59,311 nucleotides of DNA, taken from contig JAEWQJ010000006.1 in assembly GCA_023399215.1 (NCBI GenBank), positions 1 through 59,311 on the forward strand, in the 5' to 3' direction. The stretch is from Methanobacteriota archaeon. GTDB lineage: Archaea; Halobacteriota; Methanosarcinia; Methanosarcinales; Methanosarcinaceae. Below the pieces are notes generated by a model that saw nothing but the letters and a program-made list of their open reading frames with translations, did no database searches and had not been told where the DNA came from. The stretch's first letter is position 1; every line of letters begins with the position of its first letter. This document shows, in pieces, positions 1 to 8,420 of the stretch. The translations under genes and the position numbers were made by a program.

Positions 1-110
1 GAAGTTTCTGCTGAGGTATCTACAGCTTTGTTACATGTCTTTTCTTCTGCTGAGGTATCTGCGGCGTTGTTGCATGTCTTTTCTTCTGTCGAAGTTTCTG
101 CAGCGTTGTT
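1..110 (-). pseudogene. Continuation of the repeat protein frame after an in-frame TGA
   Basis: Read on the minus strand immediately after the TGA at 111-113, the sequence continues in the same frame with the same repeat units (NNAAETSTEEKT, CNNAADTSAEEKT, CNKAVDTSAET) without another stop as far as base 1. The simplest reading is a TGC-to-TGA nonsense change within the array. The original end of the gene lies outside the window. Confidence 0.7.
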
Positions 111-391
111 TCATGTCTTTTCTTCTGTTGAAGTTTCTGCTGAGGTATCTACAGCTTTGTTACATGTCTTTTCTTCTGCTGAGGTATCTACAGCTTTGTT
201 ACATGTCTTTTCTTCTGCTGAGGTATCTGCGGCGTTGTTGCATGTCTTTTCTTCTGTTGAAGTTTCTGCTGAGGTATCTACAGCTTTGTTACATGTCTTT
301 TCTTCTGCTGAGGTATCTGCAGCGTTGTTGCATGTCTTTTCTTCTGTCGAAGTTTCTGCTGAGGTATCTACAGCTTTGTTACATGTCTTTT
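1..391 (-). repeat. Coding minisatellite, 39/51-bp units
   Basis: Tandem array that encodes, on the minus strand, units of 13 residues (pattern TCNNAADTSAEEK) or 17 residues (with an extra ETST-type insert). The landmark catgtctttt recurs at spacings of 39, 39, 51, 39, 39, 51, 39 and 51 bases. All unit lengths are multiples of three, so gain or loss of units keeps the frame. The array runs off the left edge of the window, so its full length is unknown. Confidence 0.95.
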
Positions 392-833
392 CAATAGAAG
401 TGCAGCCACATAATTCAGAGCTACAATTTGCTGAGCTGCAATTTACTAAGCTGCAATTTGTTAAGTTACAATTTGTTAAGATACAATTTGCTAAGCTACG
501 ATTTGCTTGCTCACAGTCTGTAACGGACTTGTAATTACAAGAAGTACATTCCTTGTTACAATCTTTGTTCTGTTTTCCATTTACAATAGAGACGCAGCCG
601 CATAATTCAGAGCTACAATTTGTTGAGCTACAATTTACTAAGCTACAATTTACTAAGCTGCAATTTGTTAAGTTGCAATCTGCTAAGCTACAATTTGCTT
701 GATCACAGTCTGTTGCAGACTTTACAGAATTATCACAGGAAGTTGCTCCTGCGGTAATTGAAGTTGAGACCATTATTAATATAAACAAAATAGATCCCAT
801 AATTTTTGCAATTGATTTTCCTTTAAAATTCAT
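111..833 (-). CDS. Secreted Cys-rich pentapeptide-repeat protein, ends in repeat array
   Basis: A 240-residue product with an N-terminal signal peptide (basic start, hydrophobic segment about residues 10-27, likely cleavage after AGA). Two blocks (about residues 39-78 and 105-146) are built of five-residue steps such as TNCSL and VNCSS, i.e. a pentapeptide-repeat-like pattern with Cys at the centre of each step. Each block ends in SSELCGC. The C-terminal part consists of 13/17-residue Thr/Ser/Glu-rich units each holding one Cys. The reading frame ends at a TGA (111-113) that replaces the Cys codon TGC/TGT found in the other units, and the same repeat frame continues open beyond it to base 1. 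The gene may therefore be truncated by a nonsense change. The protein probably acts outside the cell or on its surface; function unknown. No homolog recognised by name. Confidence 0.75.
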   Translation of the reverse strand: MNFKGKSIAKIMGSILFILIMVSTSITAGATSCDNSVKSATDCDQANCSLADCNLTNCSLVNCSLVNCSSTNCSSELCGCVSIVNGKQNKDCNKECTSCNYKSVTDCEQANRSLANCILTNCNLTNCSLVNCSSANCSSELCGCTSIEKTCNKAVDTSAETSTEEKTCNNAADTSAEEKTCNKAVDTSAETSTEEKTCNNAADTSAEEKTCNKAVDTSAEEKTCNKAVDTSAETSTEEKT

Positions 834-1284
834 TTTATTCCTCTAGTTCCTCTTATTCTTCTGATCTTGCTCATCTACTCTGATCTTGCTCATCTAACTT
901 GAGAAGATCCGGAACTAAAATTCATCCTTTCAATTATATATATAACAATACTTACATTAAATGCGTTATATAAAATTCACAAAAATGTGTCTAATACTTC
1001 ATAACCCCTAATAAGGCGATAAAAATAAATTTAAAGCTTTATAATGCTTTATCTACTTTTTATAATTATTTCTAAACTTATGGGTCTAGATGTTAATTAT
1101 TTTATTAAATTTTGATCTTATTCGTTCTGTTTAACTGCGCATGTTTTTAAAATTCTAAACTTTTTATTATTTGTTATATTTTTCAAAATTTTTTCTTCCC
1201 ATTCTTTTTCTTGGATGCGATCACAAAGTGCTTAAAGCTGGATTGATAGCTTTAATATATTTTAACGGCAACAATATCCAGCAG
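834..1284. promoter_or_regulatory. Divergent intergenic region between repeat protein and a,c-diamide synthase
   Basis: AT-rich, 451 bases, no gene seen. It holds a perfect-looking 19-bp direct repeat (tctgatcttgctcatctac at 860-878 and 879-897, last base differs). A TATA-like box (tttaatatatttt, 1251-1263) lies about 25 bases upstream of the rightward start at 1285, which points to a leaderless transcript for that gene. Confidence 0.5.
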
Positions 1285-2604
1285 ATGACAAAAGGAATAC
1301 TTATTGCAGGAACCCATAGTGGGGTCGGAAAAACGACAGTCTCCATGGGTATCATGGCTGCCCTTAAACACAGGCAGCTAAAGGTTCAACCTTACAAGGT
1401 AGGGCCTGACTATATCGATCCTTCTCATCACACTGCAATTTGCGGGCGCCCTTCAAGGAATCTGGACACATACATAATGGGCACTGACGGAGTCGGGCAG
1501 ACTGTGGCCCGGACTTCTGCAGATGCGGATATTGTGGTAGTAGAAGGAGTTATGGGACTCTTTGATGGAATCGATTCTACAGAAATTGCAAGTTCTGCAC
1601 ATATTGCAAAAACCCTTAACTTGCCGGTAATTCTGGTAATCAATGTGCATGGGATGTCCAGGAGCACCGCTGCTCTTCTTAAAGGGTATTCTGAGTTCGA
1701 TCCTGAAGTAAGGGTTGTGGGCGTTATCCTGAATCAGGTAGGCAGCCCAAGGCATGCAGAACTCGTAAGAAATTCACTTCCGGGTAACATTCCTATTGTA
1801 GGCATGATCCCAAGAAAGAAAGATATTGAGGTTCCCTCCAGACATCTAGGGCTGTACATGGCTCATGAAAAGGACTACAATACTGAGGAAATGGCGGCTT
1901 TTATTGAGGAAAATGTTGACCTTGATGCAGTGATCGAACTTGCTGAGCCTATTTCGGTTCCGGAGATCAGACCTATCCAGAGATCCGAAGCAGACCTCAG
2001 GATAGGAGTTGCCAGGGACCCGGCTTTTTGTTTCTATTACCAGGATATGTTCGATGCCTTCAGGGATTATGGAGCTGAAGTTGAATTTTTCAGCCCGATG
2101 GCAGGAGAGCTTCCGGATGTGGATGGGATTTACCTTGGAGGCGGCTACCCTGAACTTTACGCAGAAGTCCTTGAAAAATCAGAAACGACCCGAAAACTTA
2201 AAGGCCTTGCAGCTGACGGTTTGCCTATCTATGCAGAATGCGGTGGCCTTCTTTACCTCTGCGGAACATATGAAATCGATAACAGAACCTATAAACTCGC
2301 AGATGTCGTGCCTGCAAATACACGTATGACAAACCGGCTTAAAGCCCTTGGGTATACTGAAGCTCGCCCTCTGGACAAAAACTTCTCTTCTCATAATATC
2401 AGAGGCCACGAATTCCACTACTCTGTCACAGAATGCGATCGCGATGCAAAGTTTGCATACGAAATGCTGCGCGGAAAAGGTATACAGGATGGTTTTGATG
2501 GTCTTATCGAGTACAACACCCTGGCAGGCTATATGCATTCTCACCCTGCTACCTTTCCGGTAGAAAAATTCGTGGAAAAATGCAGGAAATACCAAAGAAA
2601 GTAA
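1285..2604 (+). CDS. cbiA: Cobyrinate / Ni-sirohydrochlorin a,c-diamide synthase (CbiA/CfbB family)
   Basis: A 439-residue ATP-dependent glutamine amidotransferase that amidates the a and c acetate side chains of a corrin or nickel-sirohydrochlorin ring, for cobamide or coenzyme F430 synthesis. The N-terminal dethiobiotin-synthetase-like domain has the P-loop GTHSGVGKTT and VGPDYIDP. The C-terminal class I glutaminase domain has GGGYPELY, the nucleophile region YAECGGLLYL and the late GHEFHYS, and the protein ends with MHSHPATFP. The frame is open from 1171, but ATG 1285 is preferred because homology starts there (MTKGILIAGT) and a TATA box sits about 25 bases upstream. There is no clear ribosome binding site, consistent with leaderless translation. 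No cfb or cbi genes adjoin it, so sequence alone does not separate CbiA from CfbB. Confidence 0.88.
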   Translation: MTKGILIAGTHSGVGKTTVSMGIMAALKHRQLKVQPYKVGPDYIDPSHHTAICGRPSRNLDTYIMGTDGVGQTVARTSADADIVVVEGVMGLFDGIDSTEIASSAHIAKTLNLPVILVINVHGMSRSTAALLKGYSEFDPEVRVVGVILNQVGSPRHAELVRNSLPGNIPIVGMIPRKKDIEVPSRHLGLYMAHEKDYNTEEMAAFIEENVDLDAVIELAEPISVPEIRPIQRSEADLRIGVARDPAFCFYYQDMFDAFRDYGAEVEFFSPMAGELPDVDGIYLGGGYPELYAEVLEKSETTRKLKGLAADGLPIYAECGGLLYLCGTYEIDNRTYKLADVVPANTRMTNRLKALGYTEARPLDKNFSSHNIRGHEFHYSVTECDRDAKFAYEMLRGKGIQDGFDGLIEYNTLAGYMHSHPATFPVEKFVEKCRKYQRK

Positions 2605-2658
2605 ATAATTTTTGAAATAAATATTTCTTTAAGATCAGGTCTTGGTTCAGGATCATCG

Positions 2659-2683
2659 CAGTTGCTTACTTTGCGAGCAACTG
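2659..2683 (+). terminator. Stem-loop after the a,c-diamide synthase gene
   Basis: Perfect 8-bp stem cagttgct / agcaactg with a 9-base loop, followed by an AT-rich stretch with T runs (attttccatatttttt). It lies 55 bases after the stop codon. The rest of 2605-3138 holds no gene I can support. Confidence 0.5.
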
Positions 2684-3138
2684 TTAATTTTCCATATTTT
2701 TTACTAAAGTGCTAATATTTTTTACTAAGGTGTTCTCTAGAGTTTTAATTGAATTTTTTAACCACTATTGAAGTTTTCAACCGGATAGTAGCATTTCCTT
2801 TTAGGGTTTGCTTAAAAGTTTTTTGGAAATTTTTTAAAAATATTCTTAAAGTCTTTGGAGATTTCCGTTCCGTTTCAATAGCATAACAGCTTGGAATTTT
2901 ATAACTTGAGATTTTAACTTCTTCTAGAGTTTTTACCTTAATCCTTAAGAAAAACACTTTCAGCCTGTTAGGCTATGATTAATAATGACTGAAGTAACTT
3001 ACAAGTACCAGAGTTATTTTTGGAACAAAGGAGAATAACTCGAAAAGAACGTATCAGATGAGAGTACGCTTAAAGAGAATCCAGTACAGGAGAAACACTA
3101 GAAGAGATATCATATTATTTACAAAAGGAGAAAATAAA

Positions 3139-3603
3139 ATGAGATTTATATGCCCACTTATTGTTGTAAATGATATAGAGGTTTCCAGATGCTTTTACGA
3201 AAACGTCCTTAATCAAAAGGTACAGTGCGATTTCGGTGAGAATGTATCATTTGAAGGCGGCTTTGCTATACACTTGAAATCACATTTTTCAGATTTAATA
3301 AATATAAACAAAAATTATATTGTTCAAAAATCAAATAACTCCGAACTGTATTTTGAAGAAGACGATCTGGATAGTTTCCTTCAAAAACTAAAAGGTATAG
3401 ACTCCATCGAATATGTGCATGAAATAAAAGAACAGCCTTGGGGACAGCGAGTTATCAGATTTTATGATCCTGATATGCACATTGTCGAGGTTGGCGAACC
3501 TATGGAAAGCGTAGTAAAAAGGTTCTTGAATAAAGGCTTATCAATTGAAGAAACCATAAAACGCACTTTAATGCCAGAGGAATTTGTCAGACAGTGTTTA
3601 TAG
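3139..3603 (+). CDS. VOC (glyoxalase/bleomycin-resistance-fold) protein
   Basis: A 154-residue protein of the vicinal oxygen chelate fold. It shows the paired beta-alpha-beta-beta-beta modules: VVNDIEVSRCFYENVL near the N terminus and a C-terminal module WGQRVIRFYDPDMHIVEVGE, typical of glyoxalase/bleomycin-resistance/dioxygenase-like proteins. ATG 3139 is chosen because AAAAGGAG lies 7-8 bases upstream and homology begins with MRFICPLIVVNDIE. An upstream in-frame ATG at 3058 would add 27 basic, non-family residues. The substrate is unknown. The tail after the VOC domain (about 35 residues, ending LMPEEFVRQCL) is helical and may be a small extension. Monocistronic by context. Confidence 0.8.
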   Translation: MRFICPLIVVNDIEVSRCFYENVLNQKVQCDFGENVSFEGGFAIHLKSHFSDLININKNYIVQKSNNSELYFEEDDLDSFLQKLKGIDSIEYVHEIKEQPWGQRVIRFYDPDMHIVEVGEPMESVVKRFLNKGLSIEETIKRTLMPEEFVRQCL

Positions 3604-4355
3604 ACAAGATCAAACTCAAAAAATATCTGGTTTAATCTTACTTTGTTCCATTATCTTCTCGGATTCCAAGGATGAATAACCCCATTCAATGTATTATCAA
3701 AACATCAAAAACCGATATAATGACAGTTCAGGACTGATAAAAGTTCTCAAATCACTAAATTATGGAATAGTGTCCTACACATATTATAAAATCAAATTGC
3801 GTACTTCAATCTCACCTAAAGGATGCTTTGGGCCTTCCGCCTGATTTCTGAGGAATTGTGTAATGTTCATGTATGAGACTTCCATAAGATAAAGTTGCAT
3901 TCTCAACTATGTAACCGGAGTACTAAAAAACCTCATTTTACAAGGAAGCGATGGTACCGAGGTTTAAACGAAAATAAAAAGGACTAGCGTTCACTTCATC
4001 TCATACCTGAAAGCTGGAATATTCGTGACCTTCCACGCTCCCTATGTAATATATTACTAATTTACAGTACTTAGCAAAAGTTATTATAGGTTTTGATGAA
4101 TACCATCTTTAAACCTTTGACAATCCACTCCTGTTGATCTTTTTGTAAAGTTGGAGAAGTACTACTTTTCCCGATTAATCTGAGTTCAAATACTGGCTTT
4201 CTAAATATTAAAAACATAAATTTATCCTGACTTACTTCAATTAGGTTTGAATAATCTTCAAATAAGTCGGTATTGTTTTCAGATTAAGTTCGCATAATGA
4301 TTTGTACTTTGTACTTAATCGAGTTTATGCACAGGTTTTTAGGAAGGAATTAAAA
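3604..4355. other. Gene-poor stretch with possible decayed fragments
   Basis: 752 bases without a confident gene. A 51-residue plus-strand frame (3689-3844, starting MYYQNIKNRYND) and a 48-residue minus-strand frame (4071-4217) are open, but neither has family support or a clear ribosome binding site. Codon composition looks like degraded rather than random AT-rich spacer. No insertion-sequence ends are recognised. Confidence 0.4.
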
Positions 4356-5789
4356 ATGGCTTTGAAACCCAGAATTACAGAGTCTCCTCAGGTTCGCTTG
4401 ATTGACCTTAAGTCAAAACCTTTCTTTATTGTAGCTTCCGTAGAGGTTGGAAACACTACAACCAAATGTATTCTTACAGCTACCAATATGGAGACCGCAA
4501 GGACTCATATTATTAATAAGGTAGTGCGGATGACCAGAGATGTCCGTCCCCCTAAACCCGGAGAAGTCGTATTCGGGAGGACACTTACCGGTGTGGAACT
4601 CACTCGTGAATCCGTTGCAGAACTGGTACGTGGAACCCTGACCGAATCAATGGAAAAAGCAAGTCTGGATATAAAAACCGATCTGGACTTTGTGGTTCGT
4701 TCTACTGGAGTTGTTGCAGGTTTTGATTCTCCAGAAGAAGTGGGTGAGTTTATTAAAGCTCTGGCAGATGGCTGCCTGATGGCAGGAGTTCCCCCGAAAA
4801 ACATGACTCCACCAATGTCTATTTCAAACATCCCAAAAAAATTCCAGAAATACAGTAAACTGGAAAAAGTAATTTTTGATGGGGCTGTAGCCGGCGTACT
4901 ACCTCCGATAGGTTCAACTGGCGTTGAAATCGTTGCAAATGAGATGGAAGGAGAGCTTGCAACCGCAGGGATTAAGGAAGCAGCCAAACTTACAGATGTT
5001 GATTTCAGGAACCCCTGTATCTCAATTGATTTTGGGACAACCCTTGATGGCAGGATCACAAATTCAGATCAACCGTATGCAAAAACTGTGGGTAACTTCT
5101 GTGGCTATGCCGGGGCAATTCCTGACGCAATTATCCGGGGTTCGAAGATTGTGGACTCAAAAGTAGGAACTGCTCTCGAAGTTTTTGAAAAAGAGAAACC
5201 GCCTTCTTTCTTTACTTTAAAGATGAAGGCTAAAGCGATTGAAGCGTATACAAAGCGCATTCATGAACTTATTATTATAGAACAGGTTACAGGGGATAGA
5301 ACTAGATACGGAAGCGTGCCTGTAAGGCCTGATGCAGCTGAACAGATAGGTGTGACACTTATAGGTTGCGATGTAGGAGTAAACGGTTCCGATATGGGTA
5401 AGCTTAGTGCCATAGGCATGGAAATATGTAAAACTCACGGGCTTCAGGTTGTTTCTGCTGTCATTGATGAGGTTATGGCAGGCGTGGTTTGCAGGTTGAT
5501 TAAGGTTGCAAAAGAAGCAAACCTTGTTTTTGAGGATACAACTATAGGGATCACCGGCAGGGCAGGGATTACAGGGAACAAACCTAAACTGATCCTGAAA
5601 TGCCTGGAAGATCTAAATATTGCTCCGAAAATCGATGAGAGAGTAGTCTTCGTAGACGACGGACTTGCCAGAGGAGCAGCCGTAATGGCTCGGTGTATGA
5701 ATTCTCTTGGCTCGCCGCAAAACCCTCTAGGCGGCAGACACGGTGGAAAATGTATTCTTGCACAGAGGATAAAATTACAGGATAAATGA
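4356..5789 (+). CDS. Methanogenesis marker protein 14
   Basis: A 477-residue protein found across methanogens and assigned by family name to the methanogenesis marker set (MMP14). It has an ASKHA-like ATPase look: the N-terminal VASVEVGNTTTKCIL resembles a phosphate-binding loop, a middle CISIDFGTTLDGRI, and a late IGITGRAGIT with DDGLARGAAVMARC. These resemble reactivase ATPases of radical or cobamide enzymes. The exact function is not established to my knowledge. ATG 4356 follows AGGAAGGAA by about eight bases, and homology begins MALKPRITES; the frame is open 54 bases further upstream. It converges on the DUF2098 gene, a small methanogen-conserved neighbour. Confidence 0.9.
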   Translation: MALKPRITESPQVRLIDLKSKPFFIVASVEVGNTTTKCILTATNMETARTHIINKVVRMTRDVRPPKPGEVVFGRTLTGVELTRESVAELVRGTLTESMEKASLDIKTDLDFVVRSTGVVAGFDSPEEVGEFIKALADGCLMAGVPPKNMTPPMSISNIPKKFQKYSKLEKVIFDGAVAGVLPPIGSTGVEIVANEMEGELATAGIKEAAKLTDVDFRNPCISIDFGTTLDGRITNSDQPYAKTVGNFCGYAGAIPDAIIRGSKIVDSKVGTALEVFEKEKPPSFFTLKMKAKAIEAYTKRIHELIIIEQVTGDRTRYGSVPVRPDAAEQIGVTLIGCDVGVNGSDMGKLSAIGMEICKTHGLQVVSAVIDEVMAGVVCRLIKVAKEANLVFEDTTIGITGRAGITGNKPKLILKCLEDLNIAPKIDERVVFVDDGLARGAAVMARCMNSLGSPQNPLGGRHGGKCILAQRIKLQDK

Positions 5790-5921
5790 CCTCAAATTAT
5801 AGAGAAATAACCTCAAATTACAGGAAAAATGACCTTAAAATGCTGGAGATACAAAAAATCTTTTAGACGTGGAAATAATCGAAATATTAAAAGAGAAGAT
5901 TTTTAAATGCAGCAAGAGGAA

Positions 5922-6248
5922 TTAACCTCCTGCTCCTCCACCACCTGCTTTTCCAAGGTCGAAGGCCTGCATTGTTTCTCTCTCTTTTCTGAATCTTTCT
6001 TCCAGTTCCTTGGCTGTTAACTCTCTTTCTTCTTTCTTTTCTTTAGCTTTAAGCTCAGTTAGTTCCAGGTTTTCTTCCCTGTACCAGAGCTCTGTACTTT
6101 CGAGCAGAACCCATACCTTTCCCTGCTCGTCCTTTTTGATCTCAATCACGCGGCTGACCGTATCACTGTTTACGTATTTGACGGTATCTCCCGCTTTAAT
6201 GGGTTTTTTATTTCGCCCTACTGCTGTGATTACTTCAGCATCAGCCAT
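5922..6248 (-). CDS. DUF2098 family protein
   Basis: A 108-residue soluble protein. The N-terminal half (about 1-65) forms a small beta-rich domain: PIKAGDTVKYVNSDTVSRVI followed by VWVLLESTELWYREENLEL, matching DUF2098 of methanogenic archaea. The C-terminal half is a charged helix (ELKAKEKKEERELTAKELEE) ending in a glycine tail GGGGAGG. It converges with the MMP14 gene across a 132-base gap. Role unknown; the shared neighbourhood with a methanogenesis marker hints at a common process but is inference only. Confidence 0.82.
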   Translation of the reverse strand: MADAEVITAVGRNKKPIKAGDTVKYVNSDTVSRVIEIKKDEQGKVWVLLESTELWYREENLELTELKAKEKKEERELTAKELEERFRKERETMQAFDLGKAGGGGAGG

Positions 6249-6433
6249 GATCTTACCTCGAAGGCTTCCAGGACGCTGTCATTTCAGGCCCCAAAGTCCT
6301 TTGTTGTAATTTTGCTGCTTATAGGTTGTCCAGGCCCTCTAATAAAGTTTATGTGGGTTAAGCTCTGAGGATGACTCTGTAAAACCTTTTAAGAAAAAAT
6401 TTTATCAAAAAAATATGTGGAAACTGTTTTGGC

Positions 6434-6490
6434 TTGAACTTTTGGAGGCCTCTGGGAGCCAGAGCTTTTTCCAGAGACTTCCAGGTTCAA
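6434..6490 (-). terminator. Long imperfect hairpin downstream of mptA
   Basis: Left arm 6434-6455 (ttgaacttttggaggcctctgg) pairs with right arm 6471-6490 (ccagagacttccaggttcaa) apart from a few mismatches and a bulge. It lies 37 bases past the mptA stop on the minus strand and ahead of the DUF2098 gene. It could end mptA transcripts or act in the leader of the DUF2098 transcript. Confidence 0.45.
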
Positions 6491-6526
6491 AAATATAGGA
6501 TTGGTCTATTTCGTCCTCTCCTATTT

Positions 6527-7486
6527 TTAACAGTGATTAATTTCCGACCTTAGATCTCCCATCAGGGCAACTCTTTCGGCATAAGCATTGTGTCTGTGAA
6601 TGCTTTCTTCATTGGTTTGCTTGATAGTAATTACTGCATTATCAGGAAGATTCGGAAACTCTTTTACCACATTGTCTGCCATGGTTCTTACACAGTCTTC
6701 CACAAATTTCGGGTTCATATGTGCAGTTTCCACAACGACTTTTTCGTCTGCGCGTTTCAAGACTTCATACACGCTGGAACTCATAGAGTGATCAATAATG
6801 CTGATGATGCTTTCGAGGGAAACATCAAAATCATGTGCTACTTTGATTGATATAATTCCTCTTCCTCGCTGGTTATGGGTAGCCATGGGAACCCTTTCCA
6901 GGAATTTTATAATCGTATCTTTATCGACTCCAAGTTCGGAAAGCTCATTTGCAGCTTTATCTCGCATAATCTCCTGAGCACAGGGGCAGGCTGTCATTCC
7001 TACAACTTCGGCGCCTATCAATTTCTTCACGTCAAAATAGTCACCATCGCCCTGTCCTCTTACAGCTGATGCTTCAGCAAAGATATTTACTACTTCCTGG
7101 CATTTGATCCCAGTAGCAGGGGATGCACGCCTTATCATATATTCGCTTGTCATCCGAACTTCTGCCTGGTTGGCGTATTCATGCCTGCCGAGCAAGTTGT
7201 GTGCGATATCACTGCAAAGCTGCTCAATTTCGTATACTGGCATACTTAGTATTTTTTCCAGTACCTCATCTACAGCTTCGAAGTTCCTTGATAGATTTGC
7301 TCCCTTTCGGTCCGAGGGCAGGTCAACAAAAACGTCAAAAGTTGAAATAAGTACGATAGGACGTTTGTCTTTTCGCTTGATTTCAACGAGTTTTTTAACA
7401 TTTGTTACCCCGACACGGGTAAGGTTTATAGCTATGCTTGGTTTGCTGGCCTGGACGTCCGGGAGGTTGAAAGTGCAATGTTCCAT
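6527..7486 (-). CDS. mptA: GTP cyclohydrolase MptA (type IV, FolE2-like)
   Basis: A 319-residue Fe(II)-dependent enzyme converting GTP to 7,8-dihydroneopterin 2',3'-cyclic phosphate, the first step of tetrahydromethanopterin synthesis. Family hallmarks are LPDVQASKPSIAINLTRVGV at the N terminus, the catalytic Cys region MTACPCAQEIM near residue 165, and the following MATHNQRGRG (His ligand region) and ETAHMNPKFVEDCVR. The length is typical for archaeal MptA. ATG 7486 begins MEHCTFNLPD in line with the family; ggatctgg lies just upstream as a weak ribosome binding site. Divergent from the MC1 gene. Confidence 0.93.
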   Translation of the reverse strand: MEHCTFNLPDVQASKPSIAINLTRVGVTNVKKLVEIKRKDKRPIVLISTFDVFVDLPSDRKGANLSRNFEAVDEVLEKILSMPVYEIEQLCSDIAHNLLGRHEYANQAEVRMTSEYMIRRASPATGIKCQEVVNIFAEASAVRGQGDGDYFDVKKLIGAEVVGMTACPCAQEIMRDKAANELSELGVDKDTIIKFLERVPMATHNQRGRGIISIKVAHDFDVSLESIISIIDHSMSSSVYEVLKRADEKVVVETAHMNPKFVEDCVRTMADNVVKEFPNLPDNAVITIKQTNEESIHRHNAYAERVALMGDLRSEINHC

Positions 7487-7831
7487 AATTAACCAGATCC
7501 ATAAAAAGATGAATGTTTGATTTTGTAAAATGAATCTTGATAAACATGCAATTTTATTCCATTTGGAAAAATATAATGATCATAAGGAGTTATAGCATGT
7601 AAAGTTTGTGCTTTTAAGGGTGTTTTCGAAATACACAATAAAACTTAAGTTTCTGAATTTCCCAAAACTGATTTCCTAAAATATATTTTGGACTGCATTT
7701 CTAACAAGATATAATTATTTAAATATTTCCCATTTTGTCAACAATATTGAAAAATTTAGTTTATATATCCCTCGCAAATTTAGGTGAATTTCGCATAAAC
7801 CAATAACTACAGGCAACATCCTGAAGAAAGA

Positions 7832-7843
7832 TTTTATATACTT
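7832..7843 (+). promoter_or_regulatory. TATA box of the MC1 gene
   Basis: ttttatatactt, preceded by the purine-rich gaaaga that fits a BRE. A start site about 25 bases downstream would leave a leader of roughly 25-30 bases containing GAGGTGA (7877-7883) before ATG 7889. The divergent space 7487-7888 holds no other gene. Confidence 0.65.
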
Positions 7844-7888
7844 TAAAACGTAATCAGTGTCTAGCAATACATTTGCGAGGTGACCTTT

Positions 7889-8173
7889 ATGTCCAACACA
7901 AGAAATTTTGTTTTACGAGACGAAGAAGGCAATGAGCACGGCGTTTTCACAGGAAAACAGCCTCGACAGGCTGCCTTGAAAGCTGCAAATCGGGGCGATG
8001 GGACTAAATCCAATCCGGATGTCATCCGCCTCAGAGAACGCGGGACAAAGAAGGTGCACGTTTTCAAGGCATGGAAGGAAATGGTTGAAGCCCCTAAAAA
8101 TAGGCCTGACTGGATGCCCGAGAAAATCAGCAAGCCCTTTGTCAAGAAAGAAAAAATAGAAAAAATCGAATAA
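7889..8173 (+). CDS. Chromosomal protein MC1
   Basis: A 94-residue monomeric DNA-bending architectural protein of Methanosarcinales and haloarchaea, matching the family length of about 93. The sequence reads SNTRNFVLRDEEGNEHGVFT, then the basic GKQPRQAALKAANRG, then IRLRERGTKKVHVFKAWKE, all conserved MC1 segments, and a Lys-rich tail. The start at 7889 is set by GAGGTGA 6-12 bases upstream and by the family N terminus; a TTG/GTG start further upstream is not needed. It is expected to be abundant, consistent with the good TATA box and ribosome binding site. Confidence 0.95.
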   Translation: MSNTRNFVLRDEEGNEHGVFTGKQPRQAALKAANRGDGTKSNPDVIRLRERGTKKVHVFKAWKEMVEAPKNRPDWMPEKISKPFVKKEKIEKIE

Positions 8174-8390
8174 ATAGAATAAATCTGATAAACATATTTT
8201 TCTCACATGCCCTGTAAATAGGGTTCTTTCTTTTTCTTTATTTAATATTCAGAAAAGGAATTAGCCTGGACTGGTCTTTAATTTTTAATACTATCCAGGC
8301 TGGCTTATTTCTAATGTTTTATCAAAATTAATTTTTATCCTTATTTTTTACATGTGACTTCTAGTTTTCACCAGAATCTTTAACGATAAG

Positions 8391-8400
8391 TTTAAAAATA
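8391..8400 (+). promoter_or_regulatory. TATA box of argB, leaderless transcript likely
   Basis: tttaaaaata lies 21-30 bases before the argB ATG (8421), which is the usual TATA-to-start-site distance in archaea. No Shine-Dalgarno sequence precedes the ATG. The transcript probably starts at or next to the initiation codon. Confidence 0.55.
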
Positions 8401-8420
8401 GATTTTCTGATTCCTACATC

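Noticed and set aside
1..391. CRISPR-like array
   Set aside because: Units are contiguous without spacers and stay in coding frame; it is a coding minisatellite.
28..534. Long plus-strand open frame through the repeat array
   Set aside because: It is the complement of the minus-strand repeat protein. The minus strand has a signal peptide and sensible composition; the plus frame is only the low-complexity mirror of the repeats.
1171..1284. N-terminal extension of the a,c-diamide synthase
   Set aside because: It is hydrophobic, not like the family, and its upstream part overlaps the TATA box used for the 1285 start.
3840..4000. Possible group II intron or insertion-sequence remnant
   Set aside because: No domain V-like hairpin, terminal repeats or transposase motif could be made out.
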